This document shows positions 17,476 through 25,968 of a stretch of DNA of 64,000 bases, piece by piece. The DNA comes from Bacillus sp. sid0103. GTDB taxonomy: Bacteria > Bacillota > Bacilli > Bacillales_B > DSM-18226. The notes beneath the pieces are model-generated. The model was not told where the DNA came from and ran no database searches. It saw nothing but the letters and a program-made list of their open reading frames with translations. The stretch covers positions 1 through 64,000 of the forward strand of contig NZ_JAHUWN010000011.1 in assembly GCF_019219025.1 (NCBI RefSeq), read 5' to 3'. Every line of letters starts with the position of its first letter. Position 1 is the stretch's first letter. A program made the position numbers and the translations under genes.

Positions 17476-17540
17476 TTTTGTCGATAACCCTCTGATATTG
17501 TTGATATTTCCCCGGGAATTTGTCGATATCCTTCCAACAA
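17476..17540 (+). repeat. 21-bp-period array C (core TTGTCGATA)
   Basis: TTGTCGATA at 17478, TTGTTGATA at 17498 and TTGTCGATA at 17520 are spaced 20 and 22 bases apart. The array lies between convergent genes, just before their shared terminator. The CGATA core is shared with array E. Confidence 0.65.
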
Positions 17541-17543
17541 CTA

Positions 17544-17584
17544 AAAGAACAGGGCAGCATTTCAACTTAGCTGCCCTGTTCTTT
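17544..17584. terminator. bidirectional terminator overlapping an FNT stop codon
   Basis: AAAGAACAGGGCAGC pairs with GCTGCCCTGTTCTTT (15 bp, perfect). The right arm contains the last codons and stop of the convergent formate/nitrite transporter gene. Confidence 0.88.
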
Positions 17585-18367
17585 ATCGTAATCATCTAAA
17601 AAAGGCTTATTAGCATAATAGTACATCATGGCCATGAAAACTGCACCGCCAATTAGGTTACCAATCGTAACCGGCACTAGATTGTGAATGACTCCGCCCC
17701 ATGAAATCGTTCCAGGATGGTTTAACACTAAGGCAATGGCAAACGTACACATATTAGCGATGCTATGTTCATAGCCGGAAATAAAGAAACAAAAGACAAA
17801 CAGCATCATCGCAAACATCTTTGGTCCATCACCTTTTAACCCCATCGGAAGAAAAAAGGCCATGCAGACAAGCCAATTACAGAGGATGGCTCGGAAGAAT
17901 AACTCCGTAATTGGGACCTGCATCTTAATCTCGACGACATGGAGTAAAAAGCCATTGACCTCTGAACTTTCATAAAGCCCCGTTGTAAAAATAATAAAGG
18001 CAAAGACAGCAGCCCCGAGAATATTTCCTGCATAACTGCAAACCCATAGTTTTATAACGTCAGTCCAATTCATTTTCTTGCGAAGCGCGGCATAAGTGTA
18101 GTAAAAGGTGTTCCCGGTAAACAAATCTCCACCGCCATATGCGATTAAAATGATTGCTGAACCGAAGGTAAGTGCCGCCATCGGATAGGCGAACGGGTTA
18201 TCTTTAATATAGAAAAAGTTCCCCGTTTTAAATGCTACGATGACACCAAAACCGATAAACATACTGGCAAGCATTGCCCGTAATATATAACGAAGGATGC
18301 TTTGCCGAAAGATTTTCATCTTTTTTAGGGCGAGTTTCTCAGCTTCTCCTAAAGGCTGCATTTCCAT
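17567..18367 (-). CDS. formate/nitrite transporter (FNT) family channel
   Basis: About 266 residues, six predicted membrane helices, FocA/NirC fold. The segment SGYEHSIANM carries the central pore histidine of the family, and GGDLFTGNTF is a typical FNT loop. It should move formate, nitrite or a related monovalent anion across the membrane. The molybdo-oxidoreductase operon is 35 kb away, so a direct nitrite link is only a possibility. I start at 18367 because GGTGGG lies upstream of that ATG; an ATG at 18388 precedes this site. Single gene with a strong terminator. Confidence 0.88.
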   Translation of the reverse strand: MEMQPLGEAEKLALKKMKIFRQSILRYILRAMLASMFIGFGVIVAFKTGNFFYIKDNPFAYPMAALTFGSAIILIAYGGGDLFTGNTFYYTYAALRKKMNWTDVIKLWVCSYAGNILGAAVFAFIIFTTGLYESSEVNGFLLHVVEIKMQVPITELFFRAILCNWLVCMAFFLPMGLKGDGPKMFAMMLFVFCFFISGYEHSIANMCTFAIALVLNHPGTISWGGVIHNLVPVTIGNLIGGAVFMAMMYYYANKPFLDDYDKEQGS

Positions 18368-18582
18368 ATTGACGTTCCCACCATTCACGATTAAATAGTA
18401 TCCGTTTATTATGTTTCTAAAAGGTTGGGGTTATGTATTTGGAGGTAAATATTTCATTAAACAAGCTTAGAATAATTATATTTTTTAATACATAAACTTT
18501 TGTAATGGTTTAAAATAGCAAATACATCCGGAAATCAGCTATAATAGAGAGGTTTTTTGAAGACTGATTTTAAGGAGATATT

Positions 18583-19701
18583 ATGTCGACATTGAAAAAA
18601 ATTACCCCTTCATATGATCCATGGGAAGCCTATTTAGATATCGAGCAATATGGAAAGCCTCAGCTCACCAATATCGAATTCACCACAACTACCCTTTGTA
18701 ATATGCGCTGTGAGCATTGTGCTGTAGGATATACACTTCAAACAAAGGATCCGCAGGCCCTTCCTCTTGAACTTCTCATTCAAAGGTTAGAGGAAATTCC
18801 GTCACTTCGCTCGCTAAGTATTACTGGAGGAGAGCCGATGCTATCTTTATCTTCAGTAAAAAATTATGTGGTACCGATTTTAAAATATGCCCATGAGCGC
18901 GGTGTTCGTACACAGATTAATTCTAATTTGACCCTTGATCTTGATCGTTATGAATTAATCGTCCCTTATCTAGATGTTTTACATATTTCGCATAACTGGG
19001 GGACAGTGGATGATTTTGTTGAGGGTGGCTTTGCTCGAATGGAACGGAAGCCAGACTATGAACAACGGGAAAAATATTTTAAGAGAATGATAGAAAATAG
19101 TAGAGAGCTGGTAAAAGCAGGGGTGATGGTTTCAGCCGAAACGATGCTTAATAAGCGTACACTTCCGCATCTAGAGAAAATACATCGTCAGATTGTCGAT
19201 GAAATGCTTTGTCAGCGTCATGAAATTCATCCTATGTACCCAAGTGACTTTGCTAGCAATCTTGAAACCTTATCCCTTCATGAAATCCGGGAAGCGATCC
19301 ATCACATACTGGATATAAGAGACGAAAAAGTGTGGATGCTGTTTGGGACACTTCCATTTTATGCATGCAGCAGTGAACAGGAGGATCTAGCTCTGTTACA
19401 ACGTTTGTATCAAAGTAATAACGTTACAGTCAGAAACGATCCAGACGGCCGTTCACGACTCAATGTAAATATTTTTAATGGAGATATTATTGTGACTGAC
19501 TTCGGAGATACCCCGCCATTAGGAAATATTCAAACTACAAATCTATTAAATGCTTATGAAGCCTGGCAGTCATCCTCTCTAGCAAAGGAACTAAGCTGTC
19601 ATTGCCCAGCTGTAAAATGTCTTGGACCAAATATATTAGTGAAGAATAGTTATTATAAGGAAATGGATTTTATGACTCGAACAAACAGAATAAATTCATA
19701 G
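18583..19701 (+). CDS. yfkAB: radical SAM protein YfkAB
   Basis: 372 residues. The radical-SAM cluster cysteines are C39, C43 and C46 in LCNMRCEHC, and SITGGEPML is the SAM-contacting motif. The C-terminal CHCPAVKCLGPN gives the CxCxxxxC signature specific to the YfkAB family, which probably holds an auxiliary iron-sulfur site. The reaction is uncharacterised in the family. Monocistronic, with AAGGAGATATT before the ATG and a terminator after the stop. Confidence 0.9.
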   Translation: MSTLKKITPSYDPWEAYLDIEQYGKPQLTNIEFTTTTLCNMRCEHCAVGYTLQTKDPQALPLELLIQRLEEIPSLRSLSITGGEPMLSLSSVKNYVVPILKYAHERGVRTQINSNLTLDLDRYELIVPYLDVLHISHNWGTVDDFVEGGFARMERKPDYEQREKYFKRMIENSRELVKAGVMVSAETMLNKRTLPHLEKIHRQIVDEMLCQRHEIHPMYPSDFASNLETLSLHEIREAIHHILDIRDEKVWMLFGTLPFYACSSEQEDLALLQRLYQSNNVTVRNDPDGRSRLNVNIFNGDIIVTDFGDTPPLGNIQTTNLLNAYEAWQSSSLAKELSCHCPAVKCLGPNILVKNSYYKEMDFMTRTNRINS

Positions 19702-19702
19702 A

Positions 19703-19745
19703 CTAAAAGCACTTTAAGTGGCAATCCCATTTAAAGTGCTTTTCT
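19703..19745 (+). terminator. terminator after yfkAB
   Basis: AAAAGCACTTTAA pairs with TTTAAAGTGCTTTT and ends in a T-rich tail. Confidence 0.87.
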
Positions 19746-19836
19746 TATGTGGCTAACCAAAAATGGAGAGTTAATCATACCAGTTGGGAATTATATTATT
19801 CCATTCCGGTTTATCCTATTTCAGCGGTGCTCTAAA

Positions 19837-21051
19837 TTAAATTGAATGTTTTACAAGCTTTGGATGACGGTGCATAGAAACAAATAATATTAATCCGCTA
19901 ATGATTAATAATGAGCTTGTGCTGATAAAGACAGCAGAAAAGCCGTAGTAACCAGAGATAAATCCACCTAACAATGGGCCGACGATATTCCCAAGGAAAC
20001 GTAAGCTGGTATTGTAGCCTAACACCTCGCCTTGCATCGAAATCGGTGCCTCTTGGCGGATATAGGCAATTCTAACAGGAATAATTCCTCCAATCGTGAT
20101 ACCTAGGGCAAAGCGGATAATAACCAACTGCCAAAAGCTTGAAACCGCTGCTCCAGGCAAGTAGACAATTCCTGCTAGGAAAAGAAGAATAACTAATATT
20201 TTGATATACCCATACTTATCAGCAATTTTTCCCCATTTCCTCGACATCATCAGGTTGCCAAGTCCAGCAGCAGAAAAAGCAATCCCTGAATAAAAGGCAA
20301 CATTGGTTGGGCCGTGCAGTTCACTAACAAATAAGGACAAAATTGGTTGAATGCTAAAGTGAGCAACTTGGACAAGAGATGAAATTAGCAGAACCGTTAG
20401 TAACACTGGATTCCTAATAATATGCCTTAACACTTCTTTGCTTGAATAATGTGTTTTTGCACCCTTTGAAACGGGAATCAAGAATTCCTTGGTGACAATG
20501 ACTAGCAGGGCAGAAATAAAAATGGAAATTGACGTCCATTTGAAGGTGGTGGAATAGCCCAGGGAATCTGCTAAAATACCGCCGAGCATGGGTCCTAACA
20601 ATGAACCAGTAATACTGCCTGTTTGTAAGGTTCCAAGGACACGTCCCGCAATCTCTTTCGGTGTTTGCGTTGAGATAAATGCCTGTGACATTGGTATGAA
20701 GCCTGAAAAAAAGCCCATGAAAAAGCGCAGTAACAGTAACTGCCAGACCGATTGGACATAGCTCATGAGAAAAATAGATAGCCCCATCCCTAATCCGGAA
20801 ATGATAAGGATTTTTTTTCTTCCATATCGATCGCCAATTCTCCCCCAAATCGGTGAAAAGAGGAAGGCAGAGACAAATGTGATGCCAAATGTGATTCCCG
20901 ACCAATGCTGGACATATTTTTCCGAAAAGTCACCGAATGTCTCAATGTACAAGGAAATAAACGGCATAACCATCGTCATGCTTCCGGCGACAAAGAAGTT
21001 CGCAAACCACATGATGATTAAATTACGCTTTGCACTTTCCTGCTGATTCAC
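19837..21051 (-). CDS. MFS multidrug-type efflux transporter
   Basis: About 404 residues with 12 predicted membrane helices. The loop 2-3 motif GRIGDRYGRKK (motif A) and the helix 5 antiporter-type stretch GSITGSLLGPMLGG (motif C) mark a drug/H+ antiporter of the TetA/Blt type. It should export small hydrophobic compounds; the substrate is unknown. The start is uncertain. A GTG at 21051 has a weak AGAAAGAAG site upstream, while an in-frame GTG at 21063 overlaps that site. It is transcribed away from the S-box leader, so its promoter lies in the gap at 21060-21200. Confidence 0.85.
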   Translation of the reverse strand: MNQQESAKRNLIIMWFANFFVAGSMTMVMPFISLYIETFGDFSEKYVQHWSGITFGITFVSAFLFSPIWGRIGDRYGRKKILIISGLGMGLSIFLMSYVQSVWQLLLLRFFMGFFSGFIPMSQAFISTQTPKEIAGRVLGTLQTGSITGSLLGPMLGGILADSLGYSTTFKWTSISIFISALLVIVTKEFLIPVSKGAKTHYSSKEVLRHIIRNPVLLTVLLISSLVQVAHFSIQPILSLFVSELHGPTNVAFYSGIAFSAAGLGNLMMSRKWGKIADKYGYIKILVILLFLAGIVYLPGAAVSSFWQLVIIRFALGITIGGIIPVRIAYIRQEAPISMQGEVLGYNTSLRFLGNIVGPLLGGFISGYYGFSAVFISTSSLLIISGLILFVSMHRHPKLVKHSI

Positions 21052-21163
21052 TATAAATAACACTTCTTTCTGAAATATATTTCGTTTTACTAAATATTAT
21101 CATACCGAAATTTCTGACAACTTTAAAGGGATATCCTACCTATAAAGTTCGGAAATGCTTTTA

Positions 21164-21200
21164 CTATTATTCCAAGGTCTTTACGGATTGGGAATAATAG
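21164..21200. repeat. 10-bp perfect inverted repeat in a divergent gap
   Basis: CTATTATTCC at 21164-21173 and GGAATAATAG at 21191-21200 are exact complements with a 17-base spacer. It lies between the MFS promoter region and the S-box leader. An operator for one of the flanking genes is possible. No T run supports a terminator. Confidence 0.5.
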
Positions 21201-21284
21201 CTCTATTAGAAATATTCAAAACACTATTGACAACTTGTTAATGGGAGACTAAAATCAAATTTATTACTTTAACTGAATAATACG

Positions 21285-21396
21285 TTCTCTTATCAAGAGT
21301 GGCAGAGGGACTGGCCCGATGACGCCCAGCAACCGTTCCTTTTTGGAATTGGTGCTAAATCCTGCAAAACAATTTTTGTTTTGAAAGATAAGAGAG
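21285..21396 (+). ncRNA. SAM-I (S-box) riboswitch aptamer
   Basis: The P1 stem is TTCTCTTATC at 21285 paired with GATAAGAGA at 21387. The conserved S-box core AAGAGTGGCAGAGGGACTGG, then CCCGATGACGCCCAGCAACC, and GGTGCTAAATCCTGC are all present in order. SAM binding would stabilise P1 and allow the downstream terminator to form. It controls the ABC importer that follows, tying that importer to methionine/SAM status. Confidence 0.95.
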
Positions 21397-21451
21397 GAGT
21401 AGTCCTTTAATTTTTGTGATGAAACCTCTCTTTTCTGGAGAGGTTTTTTTA
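21390..21451 (+). terminator. S-box expression platform (antiterminator/terminator)
   Basis: The terminator stem AACCTCTC / GAGAGGTT (21423-21445) is followed by seven T. Its left arm, CCTCTCTT at 21425-21432, can instead pair with AAGAGAGG at 21390-21397, the 3' strand of P1, forming the antiterminator when SAM is low. This is the standard S-box OFF switch. Confidence 0.9.
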
Positions 21452-21523
21452 TTTTATTAAAAACCAACTTTTCCAATAGGGATAACCTGATATTGATAAG
21501 GATAAAAAGGGGGAGCTTTAAAA

Positions 21524-22633
21524 ATGAAAAGAAATATCTTTAAAAGTACGTTTGTATCAGCATTAGCAGCAACACTTTTACTTACTGGCTGTGCTTCTGG
21601 GGGAGAAACCAAACAAGCAAGCGGTAAAAAGGTTACCCTTGAAGGGGTACCAGAAAAATTTACGAACGGAGACCAATTGAAAATTAAGGTTATCCGTAAA
21701 ATCGGCGGTGACGATCACACGGCTCAATTCCTAAGTGGGGCAAAAGAAGAAGGAGAAGTACTAGGCTTTAAAGTAGACGTGTTTACAGCAAATGGTGATA
21801 CGGCTAAATTCCATGATGCCATTAATCAAGCATTAGACCAAGATTATGATGGATTTATCATTTCCCATGGGGATGACGATGCGACCGTAAATGATGTGAA
21901 GAAAATTACTGAAAAGGGAAAAAGTGTTGTTACATTCGATTCCAATGCAAATTTAGCAACTGTTGACGGAGTAACACTTACATCTCAGGATGATGAAGCC
22001 TTAGCGACACTAGCACTTGATCAACTTGTAAAAGAAACAAAGGGGAAAGCGAATATTGCTTACCTTTGGGTAGACGGTTTCCCTCCAATGGTTAGACGTA
22101 ACAAAGTTTATCAAGATGTGCTTGCCAATAATCCTGGAATTAAAGAAGTGGAACGTTTTGGTGTAGCTGCTGCAGATACAAGTGTACAAACGCAAAATGC
22201 AGTAGCAGCCATGTTAAATAAATATCCAAAAGGCAAACTGGATGCGATTTTTGCAACCTGGGATGCTTTTGCCATCGGTGCTGCACGTGCTTTAAAAGAA
22301 GCAGGCCGTGAAGAAGTGAAAATTTATGGTATTGATGTTTCTAATGCAGATTTACAAGAAATTCAAAGAAAAGGAAGTGCTTGGAAATATACAGCCGCTG
22401 TTGATCCTAAACTTATCGGTGCTGTTGATATGAGAATCCTTGCGAAAAAACTTGCGGGTGAAGAAACACCGAAGACCTTTGATTTAGAAGCTTCACTTGT
22501 TTCACAGGAGAATCTTCAGAAATCAAAAGACCCTGTAAATATGGTTAATCTTGCAAAAATTATCCCAGGCTGGGGCCAATCGGCTGCATTTGAAGAAGAT
22601 TGGATTAAGACGTTAAAGAAGCATTATCAATAA
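21524..22633 (+). CDS. sugar-type ABC substrate-binding lipoprotein (candidate methylthioribose)
   Basis: 369 residues with lipobox LLTGC (acylated Cys at 23) and a periplasmic-binding-protein type I (ribose/RbsB-like) fold. Visible features include the repeated DGFIISHGDDD, FDSNANLATVDG and IDAIFATWDAFAIG blocks. Together with the two-domain ATPase and RbsC-like permease that follow, it forms a carbohydrate uptake system. The S-box leader is the key context: comparative genomics of methionine regulons has proposed S-box-controlled sugar-type importers for methylthioribose. That substrate is inference here. The ribosome site is AAAGGGGGAGC. Confidence 0.82.
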   Translation: MKRNIFKSTFVSALAATLLLTGCASGGETKQASGKKVTLEGVPEKFTNGDQLKIKVIRKIGGDDHTAQFLSGAKEEGEVLGFKVDVFTANGDTAKFHDAINQALDQDYDGFIISHGDDDATVNDVKKITEKGKSVVTFDSNANLATVDGVTLTSQDDEALATLALDQLVKETKGKANIAYLWVDGFPPMVRRNKVYQDVLANNPGIKEVERFGVAAADTSVQTQNAVAAMLNKYPKGKLDAIFATWDAFAIGAARALKEAGREEVKIYGIDVSNADLQEIQRKGSAWKYTAAVDPKLIGAVDMRILAKKLAGEETPKTFDLEASLVSQENLQKSKDPVNMVNLAKIIPGWGQSAAFEEDWIKTLKKHYQ

Positions 22634-22706
22634 TAGTCGATAATCAACTAGGCACTCTCTTTTTCATTAGATTAAGAGAGTGTTTGCTTACGGAGGTGGA
22701 TGTTAA

Positions 22707-24209
22707 ATGAGTTCAACATTGGAGATGAAGAATATCTCGATAGAATTTCCAGGTGTGAAGGCACTGAATCAAGTTGATTTTTCAATGAAAACGGGGGAAA
22801 TTCAGGCTTTGATTGGCGCAAATGGGGCTGGAAAATCAACCTTAATGAAGGTTCTCTCCGGTGCCTATGACCACTATACCGGTGAAATTAAGCTTGATGA
22901 GCAGGAACTGAAGATTCGATCTCCGAAACTGGCACAGGACGCAGGAATTCAAATCGTCTATCAAGAGGTAGATACAGCGCTTATTCCTTATTTAACAGTT
23001 GCTGAAAATATTTTGCTTCTAGATACTGTCCATAATATGGGGAAAAAGCAATGGATAAATTGGAAGAACCTTCATCAGCGTGCAGAGGAAATATTAGCGG
23101 CTATGAACATTACGCTTTCAACAAAAAAGCTTATCAGTGAGTTAACATTAGCAGAAAAACAAATGATTTTAATCGCTCGAGCAGTGTCTAATCAATGTAA
23201 GTTTCTTATTTTAGATGAGCCGACTGCCCCGTTGAGTCATACCGAAACCAGTGAATTATTTCGCATTGTTCGTGATTTAAAAGAGAAAAATGTCGGGGTT
23301 ATTTTTATTTCCCACCGCTTGCCAGAGATTTTTGACGTCTGTGATGAAGTTACCATAATGAGAAACGGTGAAATTGTTGCAAAAAAGAAGGTTATCGATA
23401 CATCGACTGACAAAGTGGTTGAATATATGCTGGGTCAAAAATTGGAAGAACAGTTCCCTGCTAAAAACGCTTCGATTGGAACTACGGTCCTAGATGTAAA
23501 AGGTCTATCGGATCGAGGGAAAATTAAGGATTTACATATTTATGTTAGGGCGGGAGAAATTATTGGAATTGCAGGGCTTGTTGGTGCTGGAAAAACAGAA
23601 CTGTGTAAAGCGTTATTTGGCGCAGAGAAAGTAACGGCGGGAGAGGTTATTCTTCATGGGAACATGTTAAAATTAAGGACTCCCTATGACGCGGTCAAGA
23701 ACGGAATTGCCTTAGTTCCGGAAGAACGGAGAAAGGAAGGAATCCTCGTTTTGGAATCGGTTGAATCCAACTTAACTGCAGCCAATTTAGGGGATTTTGC
23801 AAAGGTGTTTAGCTTTTTGGATCGAAAAAAAGAAAAAGAGACCGCCAAGCAGTTGGTCCGCCGCCTCGGGATTAAAACACCTTCAGAAGAAACAAAGGTT
23901 CAGAATCTTTCCGGAGGAAATCAGCAAAAGGTGGCAATCGGAAAATGGCTCGTAGCTGAAGCGGATGTTTATATTTTTGATGAACCAACCAAAGGCGTCG
24001 ATGTTGGAGCTAAAAAGGATATCTTTGAATTAATCGCGGAACTGGCAAAACGGGGGAAAGCAATTATTTATGCTTCTTCGGAGCTTTCAGAGATTATCGG
24101 AATTACCGATCGCGTTTATGTTTTATATGATGGTAAGTCTGTTAAGGAAGTTGAAACAAAACTGACAAACGAAGAAGAACTATTATATTATTCAACAGGG
24201 GGCAGGTAA
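22707..24209 (+). CDS. sugar ABC importer ATPase, two fused ABC domains
   Basis: 500 residues, RbsA/MglA architecture. Domain 1 has Walker A GANGAGKST, Walker B LILDEPTAPLS and a degenerate signature (ELTLAEKQ). Domain 2 has a variant P-loop GLVGAGKTE, signature NLSGGNQQK and DEPTKGVD. It is encoded 73 bases after the binding protein and followed within 2 bases by the permease. It energises the S-box-regulated importer, probably for methylthioribose. The ribosome site is ACGGAGGTGG. Confidence 0.88.
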   Translation: MSSTLEMKNISIEFPGVKALNQVDFSMKTGEIQALIGANGAGKSTLMKVLSGAYDHYTGEIKLDEQELKIRSPKLAQDAGIQIVYQEVDTALIPYLTVAENILLLDTVHNMGKKQWINWKNLHQRAEEILAAMNITLSTKKLISELTLAEKQMILIARAVSNQCKFLILDEPTAPLSHTETSELFRIVRDLKEKNVGVIFISHRLPEIFDVCDEVTIMRNGEIVAKKKVIDTSTDKVVEYMLGQKLEEQFPAKNASIGTTVLDVKGLSDRGKIKDLHIYVRAGEIIGIAGLVGAGKTELCKALFGAEKVTAGEVILHGNMLKLRTPYDAVKNGIALVPEERRKEGILVLESVESNLTAANLGDFAKVFSFLDRKKEKETAKQLVRRLGIKTPSEETKVQNLSGGNQQKVAIGKWLVAEADVYIFDEPTKGVDVGAKKDIFELIAELAKRGKAIIYASSELSEIIGITDRVYVLYDGKSVKEVETKLTNEEELLYYSTGGR

Positions 24210-24211
24210 AA

Positions 24212-25216
24212 ATGGAGGTAAATATCACAGCAAAGAAGCAGGAGGCCCCAGAAAAAAAAGTCTTTGAGTTATTCCACTTTTTATATAAATACGGGACGAT
24301 TATTACGATTGTGGCACTTATTCTTATCTTTTCGGCAGCCAATCCGACCTTCATTCAGGGCAGCAATATCATTAATATCTTACGTTCTATCTCGATTGTA
24401 ACGATCATTGCCATCGGGATTACGATATCTTTGTCCGTGGATGGCTTTGATTTATCAGTAGGGTCAGTCGCATCCTTATCAAACGCGATTGTCATTTCAA
24501 TGTTCGTTTGGTTTTCCCAAAATACACTGGTAGCGATCATTTCTGCGATTGCTGCATCATTAGTTGTCGGTGCATTAAACTCATTTATGATAGTGAAATT
24601 AAGAATTCCTGATATGCTGATGACATTGGCAACGATGTTTATTATTCAAGGGACGGCATTGACCTATACAAAAGGGGCAACCGTTTCGCAAAATATGGTA
24701 ATGCCTGATGGCTCTATGGCAACAGGCCTAATCAGTTCATTTTTTGCAAAAATTGGCGAAGTGCCCTGGATTATCATTATTATGGCAGTGACGGTAGTTC
24801 TCGTGCATATCTTTTTGAATTATACAAAGCATGGCCGTTATATGTACGTGATTGGTGGAAACAAAGAAGCAGCAAGACTATCAGGGATTCCGGTCAATAA
24901 ATATAAAGTGGCTGCGTATCTGCTTTCAGCATTGTTTGCTTCCATTGGTGGAATCGTGCTGGCCTCAAGGGTGTTAACTTCGGAAATCAATTCTGGTGCG
25001 CCTTACTTAATGGATTCAGTTGCCGCTGCGTTTATTGGTTTTTCGGTCCTTGGAGCAGGAAAGGCAAATGCATTTGGAACATTCATTGGGGCCGTCCTGA
25101 TTGGGATTCTGCAAAACGGACTTGTAATGATGTCGGTCCCATATTATGCGATGGACATTGTCAAAGGCACCGTTTTAGCCTTTGCCTTAGCCATAACGTA
25201 TTATAAGCAAAAATAA
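24212..25216 (+). CDS. sugar ABC importer permease (RbsC-like)
   Basis: 334 residues with 8-10 hydrophobic helices. SVDGFDLSVGSVASLSN is the conserved BPD_transp_2 segment of ribose-type permeases. Its start overlaps the end region of the ATPase gene (GGGGGCAGG ribosome site) and it ends at a terminator, closing a three-gene operon. It forms the membrane channel of the S-box-regulated importer. Confidence 0.88.
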   Translation: MEVNITAKKQEAPEKKVFELFHFLYKYGTIITIVALILIFSAANPTFIQGSNIINILRSISIVTIIAIGITISLSVDGFDLSVGSVASLSNAIVISMFVWFSQNTLVAIISAIAASLVVGALNSFMIVKLRIPDMLMTLATMFIIQGTALTYTKGATVSQNMVMPDGSMATGLISSFFAKIGEVPWIIIIMAVTVVLVHIFLNYTKHGRYMYVIGGNKEAARLSGIPVNKYKVAAYLLSALFASIGGIVLASRVLTSEINSGAPYLMDSVAAAFIGFSVLGAGKANAFGTFIGAVLIGILQNGLVMMSVPYYAMDIVKGTVLAFALAITYYKQK

Positions 25217-25247
25217 ACCTATCCATATTTTGTGGATAGGTTTTTTC
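25215..25247 (+). terminator. terminator of the importer operon
   Basis: AACCTATCCA and TGGATAGGTT pair around TATTTTG, followed by six T. Confidence 0.88.
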
Positions 25248-25308
25248 CTTCTGAAAAACAGCTAAATACCAATAATCCATGCGTGTTTATCAACTTATTG
25301 CTGAGTTA

Positions 25309-25382
25309 TCTACAAATTTTAAGGCATTATTTACAAACTTTGCTGACATAGCTACAAATTATAATGATAAATTTACAAATAT
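25309..25382 (+). repeat. 21-bp-period array D (core TACAAA)
   Basis: TACAAA copies start at 25311, 25332, 25353 and 25374, exactly 21 bases apart, each preceded by a T-rich context. The core is the reverse complement of array A's TTTGTA. It lies directly before the small ORF at 25427. Confidence 0.78.
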
Positions 25383-25426
25383 TATTAAATTATGAGGAAC
25401 ACTATTTATTGACAGGAGGGAACATA

Positions 25427-25657
25427 ATGGAACATTATGAAGCATTTCTGAGAAGTAAAAAATGGATAGATAACGATTTGGATTCAAGGTACATAAATGT
25501 TGATCATCCCTATGCCATTCTAATTTCTGATAATGAAGGGCAAATCACCTTAAGGGGAAACACTGGTTTTGATAATGGTCAGAACGGTGAGGAGATTTTT
25601 AGTTTTACCTCTTTAAAAGAGTTGCAGGAATGGTTTGAAAACAATATTGGGGAGTAA
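25427..25657 (+). CDS. uncharacterised 76-residue protein
   Basis: Small acidic soluble protein beginning MEHYEAFLRSKKW, with no signal peptide, membrane segment or cysteine. The ribosome site AGGAGGG sits 6 bases before the ATG at 25427; the frame is open upstream, but no ribosome site supports an earlier start. I do not recognise the family. It is transcribed alone, between two different 21-bp arrays (D before, E after), and followed by a terminator. The strong ribosome site argues that it is a real gene. Function unknown. Confidence 0.65.
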   Translation: MEHYEAFLRSKKWIDNDLDSRYINVDHPYAILISDNEGQITLRGNTGFDNGQNGEEIFSFTSLKELQEWFENNIGE

Positions 25658-25666
25658 TATTCTATG

Positions 25667-25692
25667 AGCCAGGGGAAAAGCCCTGGCTTTTT
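25667..25692 (+). terminator. terminator after the 76-residue ORF
   Basis: AGCCAGGG pairs with CCCTGGCT, followed by TTTTTG. Confidence 0.87.
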
Positions 25693-25728
25693 GTATTTAA
25701 GGGGAAACGGTTAGCTAAAAAGGTAACT

Positions 25729-25846
25729 GGCAGATAAACTTGGAAAAGTGGCCGATAACTTGCCGAAAGAGGCCGATAAAATCCGAAAGCGGCAGATAAT
25801 TCCTCAAAGGCGGCAGATAATTCCTCAAAAAGCGGCAGATAAATCA
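25729..25846 (+). repeat. 21-bp-period array E (core GGCAGATAA)
   Basis: The core G(G/C)C(A/C)GATAA recurs six times. GATAA begins at 25733, 25754, 25775, 25795, 25816 and (GATAAA) 25838, so steps are 20-22 bases and mostly 21. Most units end in AAA. It occupies most of the 310-base gap before the PadR gene; the rest holds a terminator and a candidate PadR site. Confidence 0.82.
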
Positions 25847-25918
25847 TCCTGCATTCAAAATTAAAAAAAGTTGGGTATGAAAATGTGAAAAATTATCCAA
25901 TTTTTATATTGAGAATAA

Positions 25919-25941
25919 TTATATTAACAATGATAATATAA
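25919..25941. promoter_or_regulatory. candidate PadR operator
   Basis: TTATATT, 9 bases, AATATAA forms an inverted repeat 28 bases before the padR-type gene, overlapping the likely promoter. PadR proteins usually autoregulate at such AT-rich repeats; this use is inferred. Confidence 0.4.
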
Positions 25942-25968
25942 ACATAAATAATATGAGGTGAACACAAA

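Noticed and set aside
20765..21046. 93-codon plus-strand frame inside the MFS gene
   Set aside because: Antisense shadow of membrane-helix codons; no ribosome site and no recognisable protein features.
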